DNA of 8,637 nucleotides from Arthrobacter sp. (GCA_025464545.1 JAODMA010000480.1:1-8637); one strand, 5' to 3'; positions 1 through 6,191 are shown, counted from the first letter of the stretch. The notes: generated by a model from the letters alone, not told the origin. Numbers and translations are program-made.

Positions 1-525
1 GCCGGTGGCACCGGGTTCGAACTGGACTCCATTGCTGCGGCGTTCATCGGCGGTGCGGCGGTGCAGGGCGGCGTCGGCACTGTGGCCGGAGCCATGATCG
101 GCGGCTTGGTCATGGGTGTGCTGAACAACGGCATGTCCATCCTGGGCCTCGGCACCGACTACCAGCAGCTCATCAAGGGCCTGGTGCTGCTCCTCGCCGT
201 GGGCTTCGACATCTTCAACAAGAACCGCTCCGGCAAGGGCGGCGGAGCGACGATCGACAAGCGCGTCAGACGCAAAACCCCGCCCGCGGCCTCGGAAGCC
301 GGAAAGCCGGCGGAGGAACGTCCGGTCACCGTAGCGGAAGGCAACTGGCGGGGATGGGCAGCGTCGGCGTCCGCCGCCACTCCCGGCAGTAAGTCTGGGA
401 CACCACACAAGAAAGCGACCCGGGTCGGCCCGCAATGGGCCCACCCGGGTCGCTTTCTTGCACCCGCTGCTAGCGGGAGGAGGTTGCCGCGGGCTGGTCC
501 GTCCCGACCGGCGTGCGCGCCATGA
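1..525 (+). CDS. Sugar ABC transporter permease, C-terminal part (XylH/GguB/MmsB type)
   Basis: This is the 3' end of an inner-membrane permease subunit of a monosaccharide ABC importer; the start lies before the window. The visible 174 residues begin with the conserved C-terminal block of the family: FELDSIAAAFIGGAA (about 6-20), GGVGTVAGAMIGGLVMGVLNNGMS (about 23-46) and a last membrane segment KGLVLLLAVGFDIF (59-72). By recall this resembles XylH and the GguB/MmsB multiple-monosaccharide permeases more than RbsC, so the substrate could be xylose, arabinose, galactose or another aldose. Members normally end a few residues after the last helix. Here the frame runs on for about 100 residues of Pro/Ala/Arg-rich sequence, crosses the hairpin at 408-460 and overlaps the convergent transporter gene by 56 bp. 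G/C-biased third positions persist to about 390 and then weaken. A TAA at 390-392 in another frame may mark the original end. The partners (ATPase, binding protein) would lie upstream. Confidence 0.85.
   Translation, partial: AGGTGFELDSIAAAFIGGAAVQGGVGTVAGAMIGGLVMGVLNNGMSILGLGTDYQQLIKGLVLLLAVGFDIFNKNRSGKGGGATIDKRVRRKTPPAASEAGKPAEERPVTVAEGNWRGWAASASAATPGSKSGTPHKKATRVGPQWAHPGRFLAPAASGRRLPRAGPSRPACAP
408..460. terminator. Long perfect hairpin, probable bidirectional terminator
   Basis: The arms 408-425 and 443-460 form a perfect 18-bp stem. Inside the 17-nt loop, 427-431 and 437-441 add a further 5 bp around GCAAT, separated by a C/C mismatch. The outer stem carries AAGAAAG on one side and CTTTCTT on the other, so transcripts from either direction end in a U-rich 3' arm. 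It begins 9 bp beyond the stop codon of the leftward MFS gene and lies where the rightward permease transcript should end. That position fits a shared terminator between convergent units. Confidence 0.85.
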
Positions 526-1831
526 TGGCGTCGACCTCAGCCTTTTCCTTGGCACCCCAGGTTTCCCGGGTGTTGAGGACACCGATCAGGCCGATCACAC
601 CGACGAGGACGTACAGCGACGCGCCGCCGGCCCAGCCGAAGATGGAGGCCAGGAGCACGGCCAGGAACGGCGCGAATCCGGAAATGGAGGCGGCAACCTG
701 GTAGCCGATGGAGGCGCCCGACGTCCGGGTGTTGGTGCGGAACAGCTCCGCGAACCAGGCACCCTGGGTGCCGGTGAAGGTCGCGTGGATGATGCCGATG
801 CCAATCACGAACGCCAGGACGATCAGGAACGGGTTGCCGGTGTTGCTGAGCAGGAACATCGGGAAGCCGAAGACGATCACGGCGATGGTACCGCCGAGGT
901 AGAGCTTGCGACGGCCGATCCGGTCGGTGAGCGCGCCAGCCATCAGGGTGACCGGGATGGCGAGGAGGCTTGCGATCACAATTCCGGTGAGGCCGACGGC
1001 ACGGTCGTCGGGGTTGTTCTTCGTGATGTAGGACAGCAGGTAGGTGGCCGTGACGTAGTACGCGCAGCTTTCCACAATGCGCAGGGAGATCACGCGCAGG
1101 ATGTTCCGCCAGTCGTTCTTGATTACGGTGGTCAAGGGGTTCTTGACGATCGCGCCGGTGGCCTTGGTGTGCTCGAACTCGGGGGATTCCTCAAGCTTCA
1201 TCCGGACGACCAGGCCGACGACGATCAGGATGGCGCTGGCGAGGAACGGCAGGCGCCAGGCCCAGTCGGTCTGCAGGGAAGCCGAGAGCAGGAACGCGGC
1301 GTTGGCAAGGGTGATGCCCAGCGGGTTGCCCGCCTGCGGTATCGCGGCGAAGCGGCCGCGCTGCTTCCAGGGTGCGTGCTCGAAGGTCATCATGACGGCA
1401 CCGCCCCATTCCGCGCCGAAGGCGAGGCCCTGGATCATCCGGATGATTACCAGCAGGATGGGCGCGAGGATGCCGACCTGGTTGTAGGTGGGGAGGCAGC
1501 CGATCAGGACGGTGGCGATGCCCATGGTGAGGAGGGCGCCGACGAGGACGGGCTTCCGGCCGTATTTGTCACCGAGGTAGCCGCCGACGGCTCCGCCGAT
1601 GGGCCGCATGAGGAAGCCCACCGCCAGGGTCGCGAAGGCCAGCAGGGTTCCGACAACGGGGTCCGTGTTGGGGAAGAAGACCTTGCCAAAGTACAGGGCG
1701 GCCGCCGTGCCGTAGGCGACAAAGTCGTAGTTTTCCACACACGTTCCGGCTGCCGACGCCATCGCCGTTTTGATCTTTCCGGGTGAGCCGTGGGCGGCCT
1801 GCCGCTGCCGCTCGGTGACTTCAACACTCAT
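470..1831 (-). CDS. MFS transporter, metabolite:H+ symporter (MHS) family, last gene of the ribose-type operon
   Basis: This encodes a 453-residue proton-coupled importer of the cytoplasmic membrane with about 12 hydrophobic segments. MHS hallmarks are visible: ENYDF near the first helix (33-37), RPIGG (76-80), loop 2-3 motif A GYLGDKYGRK (84-93), RMIQGLAFGAEWGGAV (131-146) and the mid-protein repeat LTDRIGRRK (301-309). The start ATG is preceded by AAAGGAG at a good distance (1840-1846). The gene follows rpiB by 81 bp on the same strand with no promoter evident between them, so it is probably the distal gene of the lacI-rbsK-rpiB operon. Characterised MHS members mostly carry carboxylates, betaines or shikimate. 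Context instead suggests ribose, another pentose or a pentose derivative; this is inference. It is clearly related to the second transporter in the window. Confidence 0.9.
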   Translation of the reverse strand: MSVEVTERQRQAAHGSPGKIKTAMASAAGTCVENYDFVAYGTAAALYFGKVFFPNTDPVVGTLLAFATLAVGFLMRPIGGAVGGYLGDKYGRKPVLVGALLTMGIATVLIGCLPTYNQVGILAPILLVIIRMIQGLAFGAEWGGAVMMTFEHAPWKQRGRFAAIPQAGNPLGITLANAAFLLSASLQTDWAWRLPFLASAILIVVGLVVRMKLEESPEFEHTKATGAIVKNPLTTVIKNDWRNILRVISLRIVESCAYYVTATYLLSYITKNNPDDRAVGLTGIVIASLLAIPVTLMAGALTDRIGRRKLYLGGTIAVIVFGFPMFLLSNTGNPFLIVLAFVIGIGIIHATFTGTQGAWFAELFRTNTRTSGASIGYQVAASISGFAPFLAVLLASIFGWAGGASLYVLVGVIGLIGVLNTRETWGAKEKAEVDAIMARTPVGTDQPAATSSR

Positions 1832-1912
1832 GGTGATATCTCCTTTGATATTGCTGGGTGGCTCGGGCGGGACGCCTCAGGCCGGCTGAACTAGGGGTTG
1901 TAAGGCTGGGTG

Positions 1913-2383
1913 CTAGATTTGGTCGGCCAGTTCACGGGCTGCCTCGAGCTCCATGTCGCGGAGTTTGCGGACGCGCCGGATGGTGTCCTCGTCGTTGTCG
2001 AATTTCGCGTCGAGGAAAGACTGCAGGACTTCCTTGGCCGTAGCCCTGCCCACCAGCCAGGCGCCCATGGCGATCACGTTGGCGTCATCGTGCTCCACGC
2101 TCTGGTGGGCCGAATACACATCGTGGCCGAGTGCGCAGCGGATGCCCGGAATCTTGTTGGCGGCCATGACGGCCCCGACGCCGGTTCCGCAGACGAGGAC
2201 CGCGCGCTCGGCCTGCCCGGATTTCACGAGGTCACAGGTGGCACGGGTGATGTCCGGGAAGTCGACCGGGGCCTCGCTGGGCGCGCCGCAGTCCATGACC
2301 TCGTGGCCGAGGTCCTCCAGGACGGTCCGGACAAACTCTTTCAGGGGGAAGCCGGCGTGATCGTTGCCGAGTGCGATTTTCAT
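1913..2383 (-). CDS. rpiB: Ribose-5-phosphate isomerase B (RpiB/LacAB family sugar-phosphate isomerase)
   Basis: This 156-residue cytosolic enzyme is predicted to interconvert ribose 5-phosphate and ribulose 5-phosphate, feeding ribose into the pentose phosphate pathway. Family landmarks are in place: NDHAGF with D8-H9, an acidic DFPD segment (41-44), the catalytic-cysteine loop CGTGVG (C65) with the following AANK, and HDDANVIAMGAW (98-109). An Arg-rich stretch (R136-R137, R139) corresponds to the phosphate-binding end. The catalytic Cys matches E. coli RpiB rather than the Glu type of mycobacterial RpiB. The start ATG lies 8 bp beyond the ribokinase stop. Its Shine-Dalgarno TAAGGAG incorporates that stop codon, which implies translational coupling. 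RpiB homologues also isomerise allose-6-P or tetrulose phosphates, but pairing with a ribokinase favours ribose-5-P. Confidence 0.93.
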   Translation of the reverse strand: MKIALGNDHAGFPLKEFVRTVLEDLGHEVMDCGAPSEAPVDFPDITRATCDLVKSGQAERAVLVCGTGVGAVMAANKIPGIRCALGHDVYSAHQSVEHDDANVIAMGAWLVGRATAKEVLQSFLDAKFDNDEDTIRRVRKLRDMELEAARELADQI

Positions 2384-2391
2384 GGGTCTCC

Positions 2392-3327
2392 TTAGTTCGG
2401 GACAACGAGGGCGGGGGAAGGCAGGGACAAGGGCAGCTCATGGCGCCATGGAATCGATTCCAGGGCGCCGCTGCGTGTGACCGCCAGCGCCGAGGCGCGG
2501 CTGGCTAGGGTCATTGCGGCGGGCAGGTCCCGGGAAGCGGTGAGAAGTGAGGCCGCGAGGTAGCCCACAAAGGTATCGCCGGCACCTGTGGTGTCTTTGG
2601 CTGCCACCTCGGACGCCGGTACATGCACGAGATCGCCGTCGAGGAGGGTGAAGGAGCCTTCCGCGCCGGCGGTGCAGACAATGGCCGGTCCCAGGACAGG
2701 GGGCAGTGCCCTGGCCAGCTCCCGGTGATCGCCGGGGGTCCCCGTCAGGTCGGCCAGGACGCGGATCTCTTGTTCATTGACCACGAGGAGATCGATGTCG
2801 TCGAGCAGGCCATCGATCTGGCGGGGGGCGGGGGCGGCATTGAGGATGACGAATGCTCCGGCGTTCCTCGCGATGCGGGCGGTCTGCCGGACCAGTGCCG
2901 TCGGGATCTCCAGCTGCAGGACCAGGACATCGCCGGCCTGGAGGGTGCGGAGTCCGGCTTCTACGTCGTCTGAGGTGAGGCAGGAGTTCGCCCCCGGGCT
3001 GACGATGATCTGGTTTTCGCCGCGGTCGTCGACTGCGATGATCGCTGTTCCCGTGGCAGCCGTGCCGAGAACCCGCACCGGACTGGCGTCAATGTCTGCC
3101 TCGGCCAGGACCTCGAGAATCCGCCGCCCGTGGGCGTCGTCCCCGACGGCGCCGGTGAACTTCACGGTGGCCCCGGCGCGGGCGGCCGCAATTGCCTGGT
3201 TGCCACCCTTGCCGCCGGGACTGAATGTGGCGTCCGATCCCCGGACCGTTTCACCCGGCCGGGGCAAGGATCGGACGCGGATGTTCTGGTCGATATTGAG
3301 GCTTCCGACCACAAAAACCGTGCTCAT
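2392..3327 (-). CDS. rbsK: Ribokinase (PfkB family)
   Basis: This 311-residue cytosolic kinase phosphorylates ribose to ribose 5-phosphate using ATP. Its length is near that of E. coli RbsK. Domains are ordered as in the PfkB family: GSLNID at 8-13 (sugar-contacting N11 and D13), SPGGKGGNQA at 36-45 (sugar binding), QLEIP with E141, VVNEQE at 182-187, and the anion-hole/catalytic motif DTTGAGD at 245-251 with D251 as general base. The tail ALAVTRSGALESIPW (280-294) also matches ribokinases. I chose ATG 3327 because GAAGGAG (3336-3342) lies 8 nt upstream and the protein then starts exactly at the family N-terminus. A longer frame from GTG 3411, overlapping the lacI stop, has no ribosome-binding site and adds unrelated residues. 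Codons for ESIPW near the 3' end contain an exact copy of the operon operator. Confidence 0.95.
   Translation of the reverse strand: MSTVFVVGSLNIDQNIRVRSLPRPGETVRGSDATFSPGGKGGNQAIAAARAGATVKFTGAVGDDAHGRRILEVLAEADIDASPVRVLGTAATGTAIIAVDDRGENQIIVSPGANSCLTSDDVEAGLRTLQAGDVLVLQLEIPTALVRQTARIARNAGAFVILNAAPAPRQIDGLLDDIDLLVVNEQEIRVLADLTGTPGDHRELARALPPVLGPAIVCTAGAEGSFTLLDGDLVHVPASEVAAKDTTGAGDTFVGYLAASLLTASRDLPAAMTLASRASALAVTRSGALESIPWRHELPLSLPSPALVVPN
2447..2462. promoter_or_regulatory. Intragenic LacI-type operator copy inside rbsK
   Basis: The 14-bp perfect palindrome TGGAATCGATTCCA (2449-2462), preceded by CC and A at 2446-2448, repeats the core and left flank of the promoter-proximal operator exactly. 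It has the CG centre typical of LacI-family operators. It lies in codons 290-293 of ribokinase, which read GAA TCG ATT CCA. ATT, TCG and CCA are not the codons this GC-rich gene generally favours. The centre-to-centre distance to the promoter operator is about 2.0 kb. The role as an auxiliary operator for DNA looping or as a roadblock is inferred; the sequence match is directly visible. Confidence 0.65.
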
Positions 3328-3407
3328 TGGACCTGCTCCTTCGGTGGTGTCTTCGGGGTCCCCGAACCGGGAGGCAAGGGGAATGGCGGGAGGGTGAAAA
3401 GGCGCCG

Positions 3408-4433
3408 TCACGGCTGGCCCATGCTGGGATCCGGCGTGCCGGAGGAGGCACGGACGATGAGCTCGCTCGGGAGGACCACCGACTCGGGCTTCTGCCCGTC
3501 TATCACCTCGAGCAGAAGCCGGACGGCGGTCCTGCCCATGGCCTCCACGTCATGGGAGATGACCGTAAGTGGCGGATCGAGCAGCGAGAACCACTCGATA
3601 TCATCGAAGGCAATCAGCGCCATGTCCCGGCCGATGCGCAGCCCCTTCCGGTGCAGGGTAGCCAGCGCTCCGACGGCCATCGGGCTGTCCGCGGCCAGCA
3701 ACGCCGTCGGCGGCTGTGCGAGACCCAACAGATGGTGCGCTCCGGCCGAGCCGCTGGCGGACTGAAAGTCGCCGAAATACGTCAGGGCCGGATCGGTGCT
3801 GAGCCCGAATTCCTCGGCGGCCCGTGAAAACGACCTCAGCCGGTCCCGCCCGGTGGACGTGGATTGAGGTCCGGCGATATAACCGACACGCTCGTGGCCC
3901 TGGCGGGCGAGATGCTCAACGGCCTGGCGGATGCCGGAGTCGCTGTCTGTTGTCACGCTCGGCACGTCGATTCCGTCGACGGTCCGGTCGACGAACACCG
4001 TGGGGATGGCCCGTTCCAGCAGCGCGTGCAGGCTGGAGCTTCCCTGGCCCTGCGGTGCAGCGATGACGCCATCAACGCGCTGCGAAATAAAGGTGTCCAG
4101 ATACCGGTCCTGCTGAGGAATGCTCTCGTTGGCATTTCCCAGCAGGGTGACGAACCCCTCCGCCAAGGCTGCCTGTTCTGCGGCGTGCGCCAGATCGGCG
4201 AAGAAAGGGTTGCGGACATCGGAGACAAGGAGCCCGATGATGTTGGTCCTCGTAGAGCGGAGCGCACGCGCCTGGGCGTTCGGGTGGAAGTCCAGCTGGG
4301 CGACGGCGGCGGCCACCTTCTGCCGGGAGGTGGCCGAGGTGGCGGGGTTTCCGGACAGCACCCGGGAGGCCGTGGCGGCGGAGACACCGGCCAGCGCGGC
4401 CACGTCCTTGATGGTGATGGAAGGTCCCGCCAC
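3408..4433 (-). CDS. LacI-family transcriptional regulator of the ribose-type operon
   Basis: This encodes a DNA-binding repressor with a periplasmic-binding-protein-like sugar domain, 341 residues from the chosen start. The helix-turn-helix ITIKDVAALAGVSAATASRVLSG occupies about 6-28 and the hinge helix NAQARALRSTRT about 52-63. The effector domain follows, with NPFF (75-78), VDR (148-150), a YIAGP segment (185-189) and AFDDIEW (275-281). I prefer GTG 4433 because GAGAGG (4441-4446) lies 7 nt upstream and the HTH then begins at the usual distance. In-frame ATGs at 4466 and 4487 lack a Shine-Dalgarno sequence and lie near or within the operators. It is first in the operon with rbsK, rpiB and an MFS gene, so autoregulation and induction by ribose or a ribose-like sugar are likely but inferred. 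It is RbsR-like by context. Confidence 0.92.
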   Translation of the reverse strand: MAGPSITIKDVAALAGVSAATASRVLSGNPATSATSRQKVAAAVAQLDFHPNAQARALRSTRTNIIGLLVSDVRNPFFADLAHAAEQAALAEGFVTLLGNANESIPQQDRYLDTFISQRVDGVIAAPQGQGSSSLHALLERAIPTVFVDRTVDGIDVPSVTTDSDSGIRQAVEHLARQGHERVGYIAGPQSTSTGRDRLRSFSRAAEEFGLSTDPALTYFGDFQSASGSAGAHHLLGLAQPPTALLAADSPMAVGALATLHRKGLRIGRDMALIAFDDIEWFSLLDPPLTVISHDVEAMGRTAVRLLLEVIDGQKPESVVLPSELIVRASSGTPDPSMGQP

Positions 4434-4469
4434 TGCTGTGCCTCTCGCCTGAAGTTCGGTTTCCATTAG

Positions 4470-4489
4470 CCATGGAATCGATTCCATGG
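4470..4489. promoter_or_regulatory. Operator O1, 20-bp perfect palindrome
   Basis: CCATGGAATCGATTCCATGG is a perfect 20-bp inverted repeat with the central CG and GAAT/ATTC arms expected for a LacI-family site. It lies downstream of the predicted transcription start, between promoter and lacI start codon, so bound repressor would block initiation or escape. It abuts the second operator and shares their boundary bases. Confidence 0.8.
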
Positions 4490-4500
4490 AATCGGTTCCA
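4487..4500. promoter_or_regulatory. Operator O1b, imperfect copy
   Basis: TGGAATCGGTTCCA differs from the perfect 14-bp core by one base (GGTT for GATT). Its centre is 14 bp from that of the adjacent palindrome. It begins 2 bp past the predicted -10 and so covers the likely transcription start. Tandem sites of this spacing could bind two repressor dimers, though close packing may make binding mutually exclusive. Confidence 0.7.
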
Positions 4501-4502
4501 CC

Positions 4503-4531
4503 AGTATGTGGTGTGGATTACAGGGTGTCAA
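4503..4531 (-). promoter_or_regulatory. Promoter of the lacI-rbsK-rpiB-MFS operon
   Basis: On the minus strand a consensus -35 TTGACA (4526-4531) is followed after exactly 17 bp by CATACT (4503-4508), a four-of-six match to the -10 consensus that keeps the key A2 and T6. The predicted start is near 4496, inside the operators. This gives an approximately 60-nt leader to the GTG start at 4433. Confidence 0.75.
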
Positions 4532-4609
4532 CCGTTTGGTGTACCCGGCTGCGGCGAATTGCCCTGAAAGCGGCCGGAAGCAGCGGCTCTGCAGAAACGG
4601 CGGGAGCCC

Positions 4610-5296
4610 TCAGTCCCCGTGGACAGCGCTTTGCTTCTCTTCGGACCGGTCCAGGTAGGAGAGCAGGAGGCTGCCGGCGCGGTCGAGCTCTCCGGCCTCC
4701 AGGGCAGTGCAGATCTCTTCGTTGTCGTCAAGGTAGCCGCGGTAGAAGTGCGCGTCCACGGTGGCCTTGTGGAAGAAGAGCCGCATCTCCGCGAGGACCT
4801 GGGACATCATCGTGTCCAGCCGGCGGCTTTCGGCCAGCGCCACGATCGCGCCGTGGAAGTGCTGGTTGGCGGTGCCCAGGGCTTCCTCGTCGTCCGCCGC
4901 GGCGGCGGCTTTTCCTTCCTCCACCGCGGCCCGGACCGCGGCCACCCGCTCGGGGGCGCCCCCGGCGCGGATCGCACTCACCTCGATCGCGCGGCGGACG
5001 GTGTAGACGTCGTGGACGTCGCCGGGACCAAGGCTTGCAACGAACACGCCGCGGTTGGGAAGGCGGACCACCAGCCGCTCGGCGGCCAGTTCGGCGAAGG
5101 CCTCCCGCACCGTGTTGCGGGAAACCCCCAAATCCTCTGCGATGGTCGATTCGGTCAACCGGGCACCCGGCAGCAGCAGACCCTCCGCCAGTTGAAGCCG
5201 CAGTTCGGCCGCCACCCGGTCGGCCACGGAGGGGACTGTCACGCGCAGCCGTGCCGCGGCCGCCTGGCTGCCGCTGGCCACCTCCGGAGTCGTCAT
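4610..5296 (-). CDS. GntR-family regulator with FCD effector domain, likely controls the pxp genes
   Basis: This is a 228-residue one-component regulator. A winged helix occupies about 22-88: ADRVAAELRLQLAEGLLLPGARL, the recognition region ESTIAEDLGVSRNTVREAFAEL (49-70) and a wing ending NRGVFV (81-86). It is followed by an all-helical FCD ligand domain including DVHDVYTVRRAIE (93-105) and NQHFHGAI (144-151). FCD proteins usually bind carboxylates, often through a metal held by one Asp and three His. The position where EHRAI-type His is usual reads DDNEEI here (190-195), so a ligand may be absent. I chose ATG 5296; the open frame extends upstream but that part is low-similarity and crosses the divergent promoter region. 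There is no Shine-Dalgarno; TAGATT lies 7 nt before the ATG, which suggests leaderless translation. It is divergent from pxpA. Confidence 0.88.
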   Translation of the reverse strand: MTTPEVASGSQAAAARLRVTVPSVADRVAAELRLQLAEGLLLPGARLTESTIAEDLGVSRNTVREAFAELAAERLVVRLPNRGVFVASLGPGDVHDVYTVRRAIEVSAIRAGGAPERVAAVRAAVEEGKAAAAADDEEALGTANQHFHGAIVALAESRRLDTMMSQVLAEMRLFFHKATVDAHFYRGYLDDNEEICTALEAGELDRAGSLLLSYLDRSEEKQSAVHGD

Positions 5297-5303
5297 AGTG
5301 CCG

Positions 5304-5309
5304 AATCTA
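5304..5309 (-). promoter_or_regulatory. Candidate -10 of the gntR gene (leaderless transcript)
   Basis: The minus strand reads TAGATT, five of six to TATAAT, ending 7 nt before the ATG at 5296. A start point about 7 nt past the -10 would fall on or beside the A of the start codon. No convincing -35 is seen at 16-18 bp. The absence of a ribosome-binding site agrees with a leaderless mRNA, which is common in actinobacteria. Confidence 0.45.
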
Positions 5310-5318
5310 CACGATCGT

Positions 5319-5353
5319 TTCAATGTTGAATCGTCGGATTGTTGAACAAATCG
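5319..5353. promoter_or_regulatory. Probable GntR operator region (repeated GTTGAA half-sites and palindromes)
   Basis: The divergent spacer is much more AT-rich than its surroundings. It holds TTCAA-TG-TTGAA (5319-5330), the 11-bp palindrome TTGTTGAACAA (5339-5349), and a direct repeat of GTTGAA at 5325-5330 and 5341-5346, spaced 16 bp. Each repeat is followed by a CG about 4-5 bp later. The sites lie between the divergent genes and overlap the -35 candidate of pxpA. Binding by the neighbouring regulator is inferred from position. Confidence 0.55.
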
Positions 5354-5370
5354 CTCAATTAGTGCATTCT
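5342..5370 (+). promoter_or_regulatory. Candidate promoter of the pxp operon
   Basis: TTGAAC (5342-5347) and CATTCT (5365-5370) are separated by 17 bp. The -35 has the TTGA core; the -10 is weak but keeps A2 and T6. The -35 lies inside the TTGTTGAACAA palindrome, so a regulator bound there would compete with RNA polymerase. The predicted start near 5377 leaves a leader of about 26 nt to ATG 5403. Confidence 0.45.
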
Positions 5371-5402
5371 TGGAGGGGGCTATCATGAGAGGAGGATCAC
5401 AA

Positions 5403-6161
5403 ATGGCAACAATTGACCTGAACAGCGACGTCGGCGAGTCCTTCGGTCGCTGGACCCTGGGTGACGACACAGCGATGTTCCGCTCCGTGTCCAGCGCAAA
5501 CGTGGCCTGCGGGTTCCACGCCGGTGACCCCCGCGTCATCCGCCAGACCTGCCGGGGGGCGGTGGCGGCCGGGGTCGTGATCGGCGCCCACGTCGGCTAC
5601 CGCGACCTCGCCGGGTTCGGCCGTCGCTTCCTGGACATCAACCCGGCCGAACTGGCGGACGACGTCGTCTACCAGATCGGGGCCCTGCAGGCGCTGGCCG
5701 CCGTCGAGGGCGGCACGGTCAAGTACGTAAAGCCGCACGGCGGCCTCTACAACGCCATCGTCTCGCACACCGCCCAGGCGAAAGCCGTCGTCGATGCGGT
5801 GAAGTCCGTTGATCCGAACCTTCCGATCCTGGGGCTGCCCGGCTCGGAGGTGCTGCGCCTGGCCGAGGCCGCCGGACTACGCGCGGTGACCGAAGCCTTC
5901 GCAGACCGTGCCTACAACCCGGACGGCACCCTCGTGTCCCGTACGCTCCCCGGTGCCGTGCTGGAGGACCCCGCTCTCGTCACTGAGCATGTCCTCCGGA
6001 TGGCCACCGATTCGGCCGTCCGCACCATCGACGGCTCCATCCTGAAAATCCACGCCGAAAGCATCTGCGTCCATGGCGACTCCCCGGGAGCCGTCACCAT
6101 GGCCGCGGCCGTCCGCGAGGCGCTCACAGAAGCGGGCATCACCACCGCCGCCTTCGTCTAA
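5403..6161 (+). CDS. pxpA: 5-oxoprolinase subunit A (LamB/YcsF family)
   Basis: PxpA works with PxpB and PxpC to open 5-oxoproline (pyroglutamate) to glutamate with ATP hydrolysis in the cytosol. The 252 residues match the family length and motifs: [10 protein letters not shown] (4-13), [12 protein letters not shown] (31-42), IGAHVGYRD (60-68), KPHGGLYN (110-117), [17 protein letters not shown] (164-180) and CVHGDSPGA (222-230). I chose ATG 5403 because AGGAGG (5390-5395) lies 7 nt upstream and the family begins with M-x-IDLN. An in-frame ATG at 5385 has its own GGAGG (5372-5376) and would add only six residues. Next comes a transporter and then the PxpB-PxpC fusion on the same strand, so this is the first gene of a pyroglutamate operon. 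The GntR regulator is divergent. Confidence 0.95.
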   Translation: MATIDLNSDVGESFGRWTLGDDTAMFRSVSSANVACGFHAGDPRVIRQTCRGAVAAGVVIGAHVGYRDLAGFGRRFLDINPAELADDVVYQIGALQALAAVEGGTVKYVKPHGGLYNAIVSHTAQAKAVVDAVKSVDPNLPILGLPGSEVLRLAEAAGLRAVTEAFADRAYNPDGTLVSRTLPGAVLEDPALVTEHVLRMATDSAVRTIDGSILKIHAESICVHGDSPGAVTMAAAVREALTEAGITTAAFV

Positions 6162-6191
6162 GCAGCAGCGACCACCGCTCCGCATCCCGGT

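Noticed and set aside
458..1786. Long 442-codon open frame opposite the MFS gene
   Set aside because: The product is Asp/Gly/Arg-rich with no hydrophobic segments or motifs. It mirrors the codon bias of the real transporter on the other strand.
3328..3411. N-terminal extension of ribokinase from GTG 3411
   Set aside because: GTG overlaps the lacI stop in a coupling-like way, but there is no ribosome-binding site and the 28 extra residues precede a complete ribokinase N-terminus with its own strong Shine-Dalgarno.
4585..4608. Possible terminator after gntR (GGCTC/GAGCC)
   Set aside because: Only 5 bp of stem with a 14-nt loop and no U-tract; this is expected by chance in GC-rich DNA.
5297..5539. 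N-terminal extension of the GntR regulator up to 5539
   Set aside because: The extension crosses the divergent regulatory spacer and the start of pxpA. Its sequence has no family resemblance, and ATG 5296 gives a normal GntR/FCD length.
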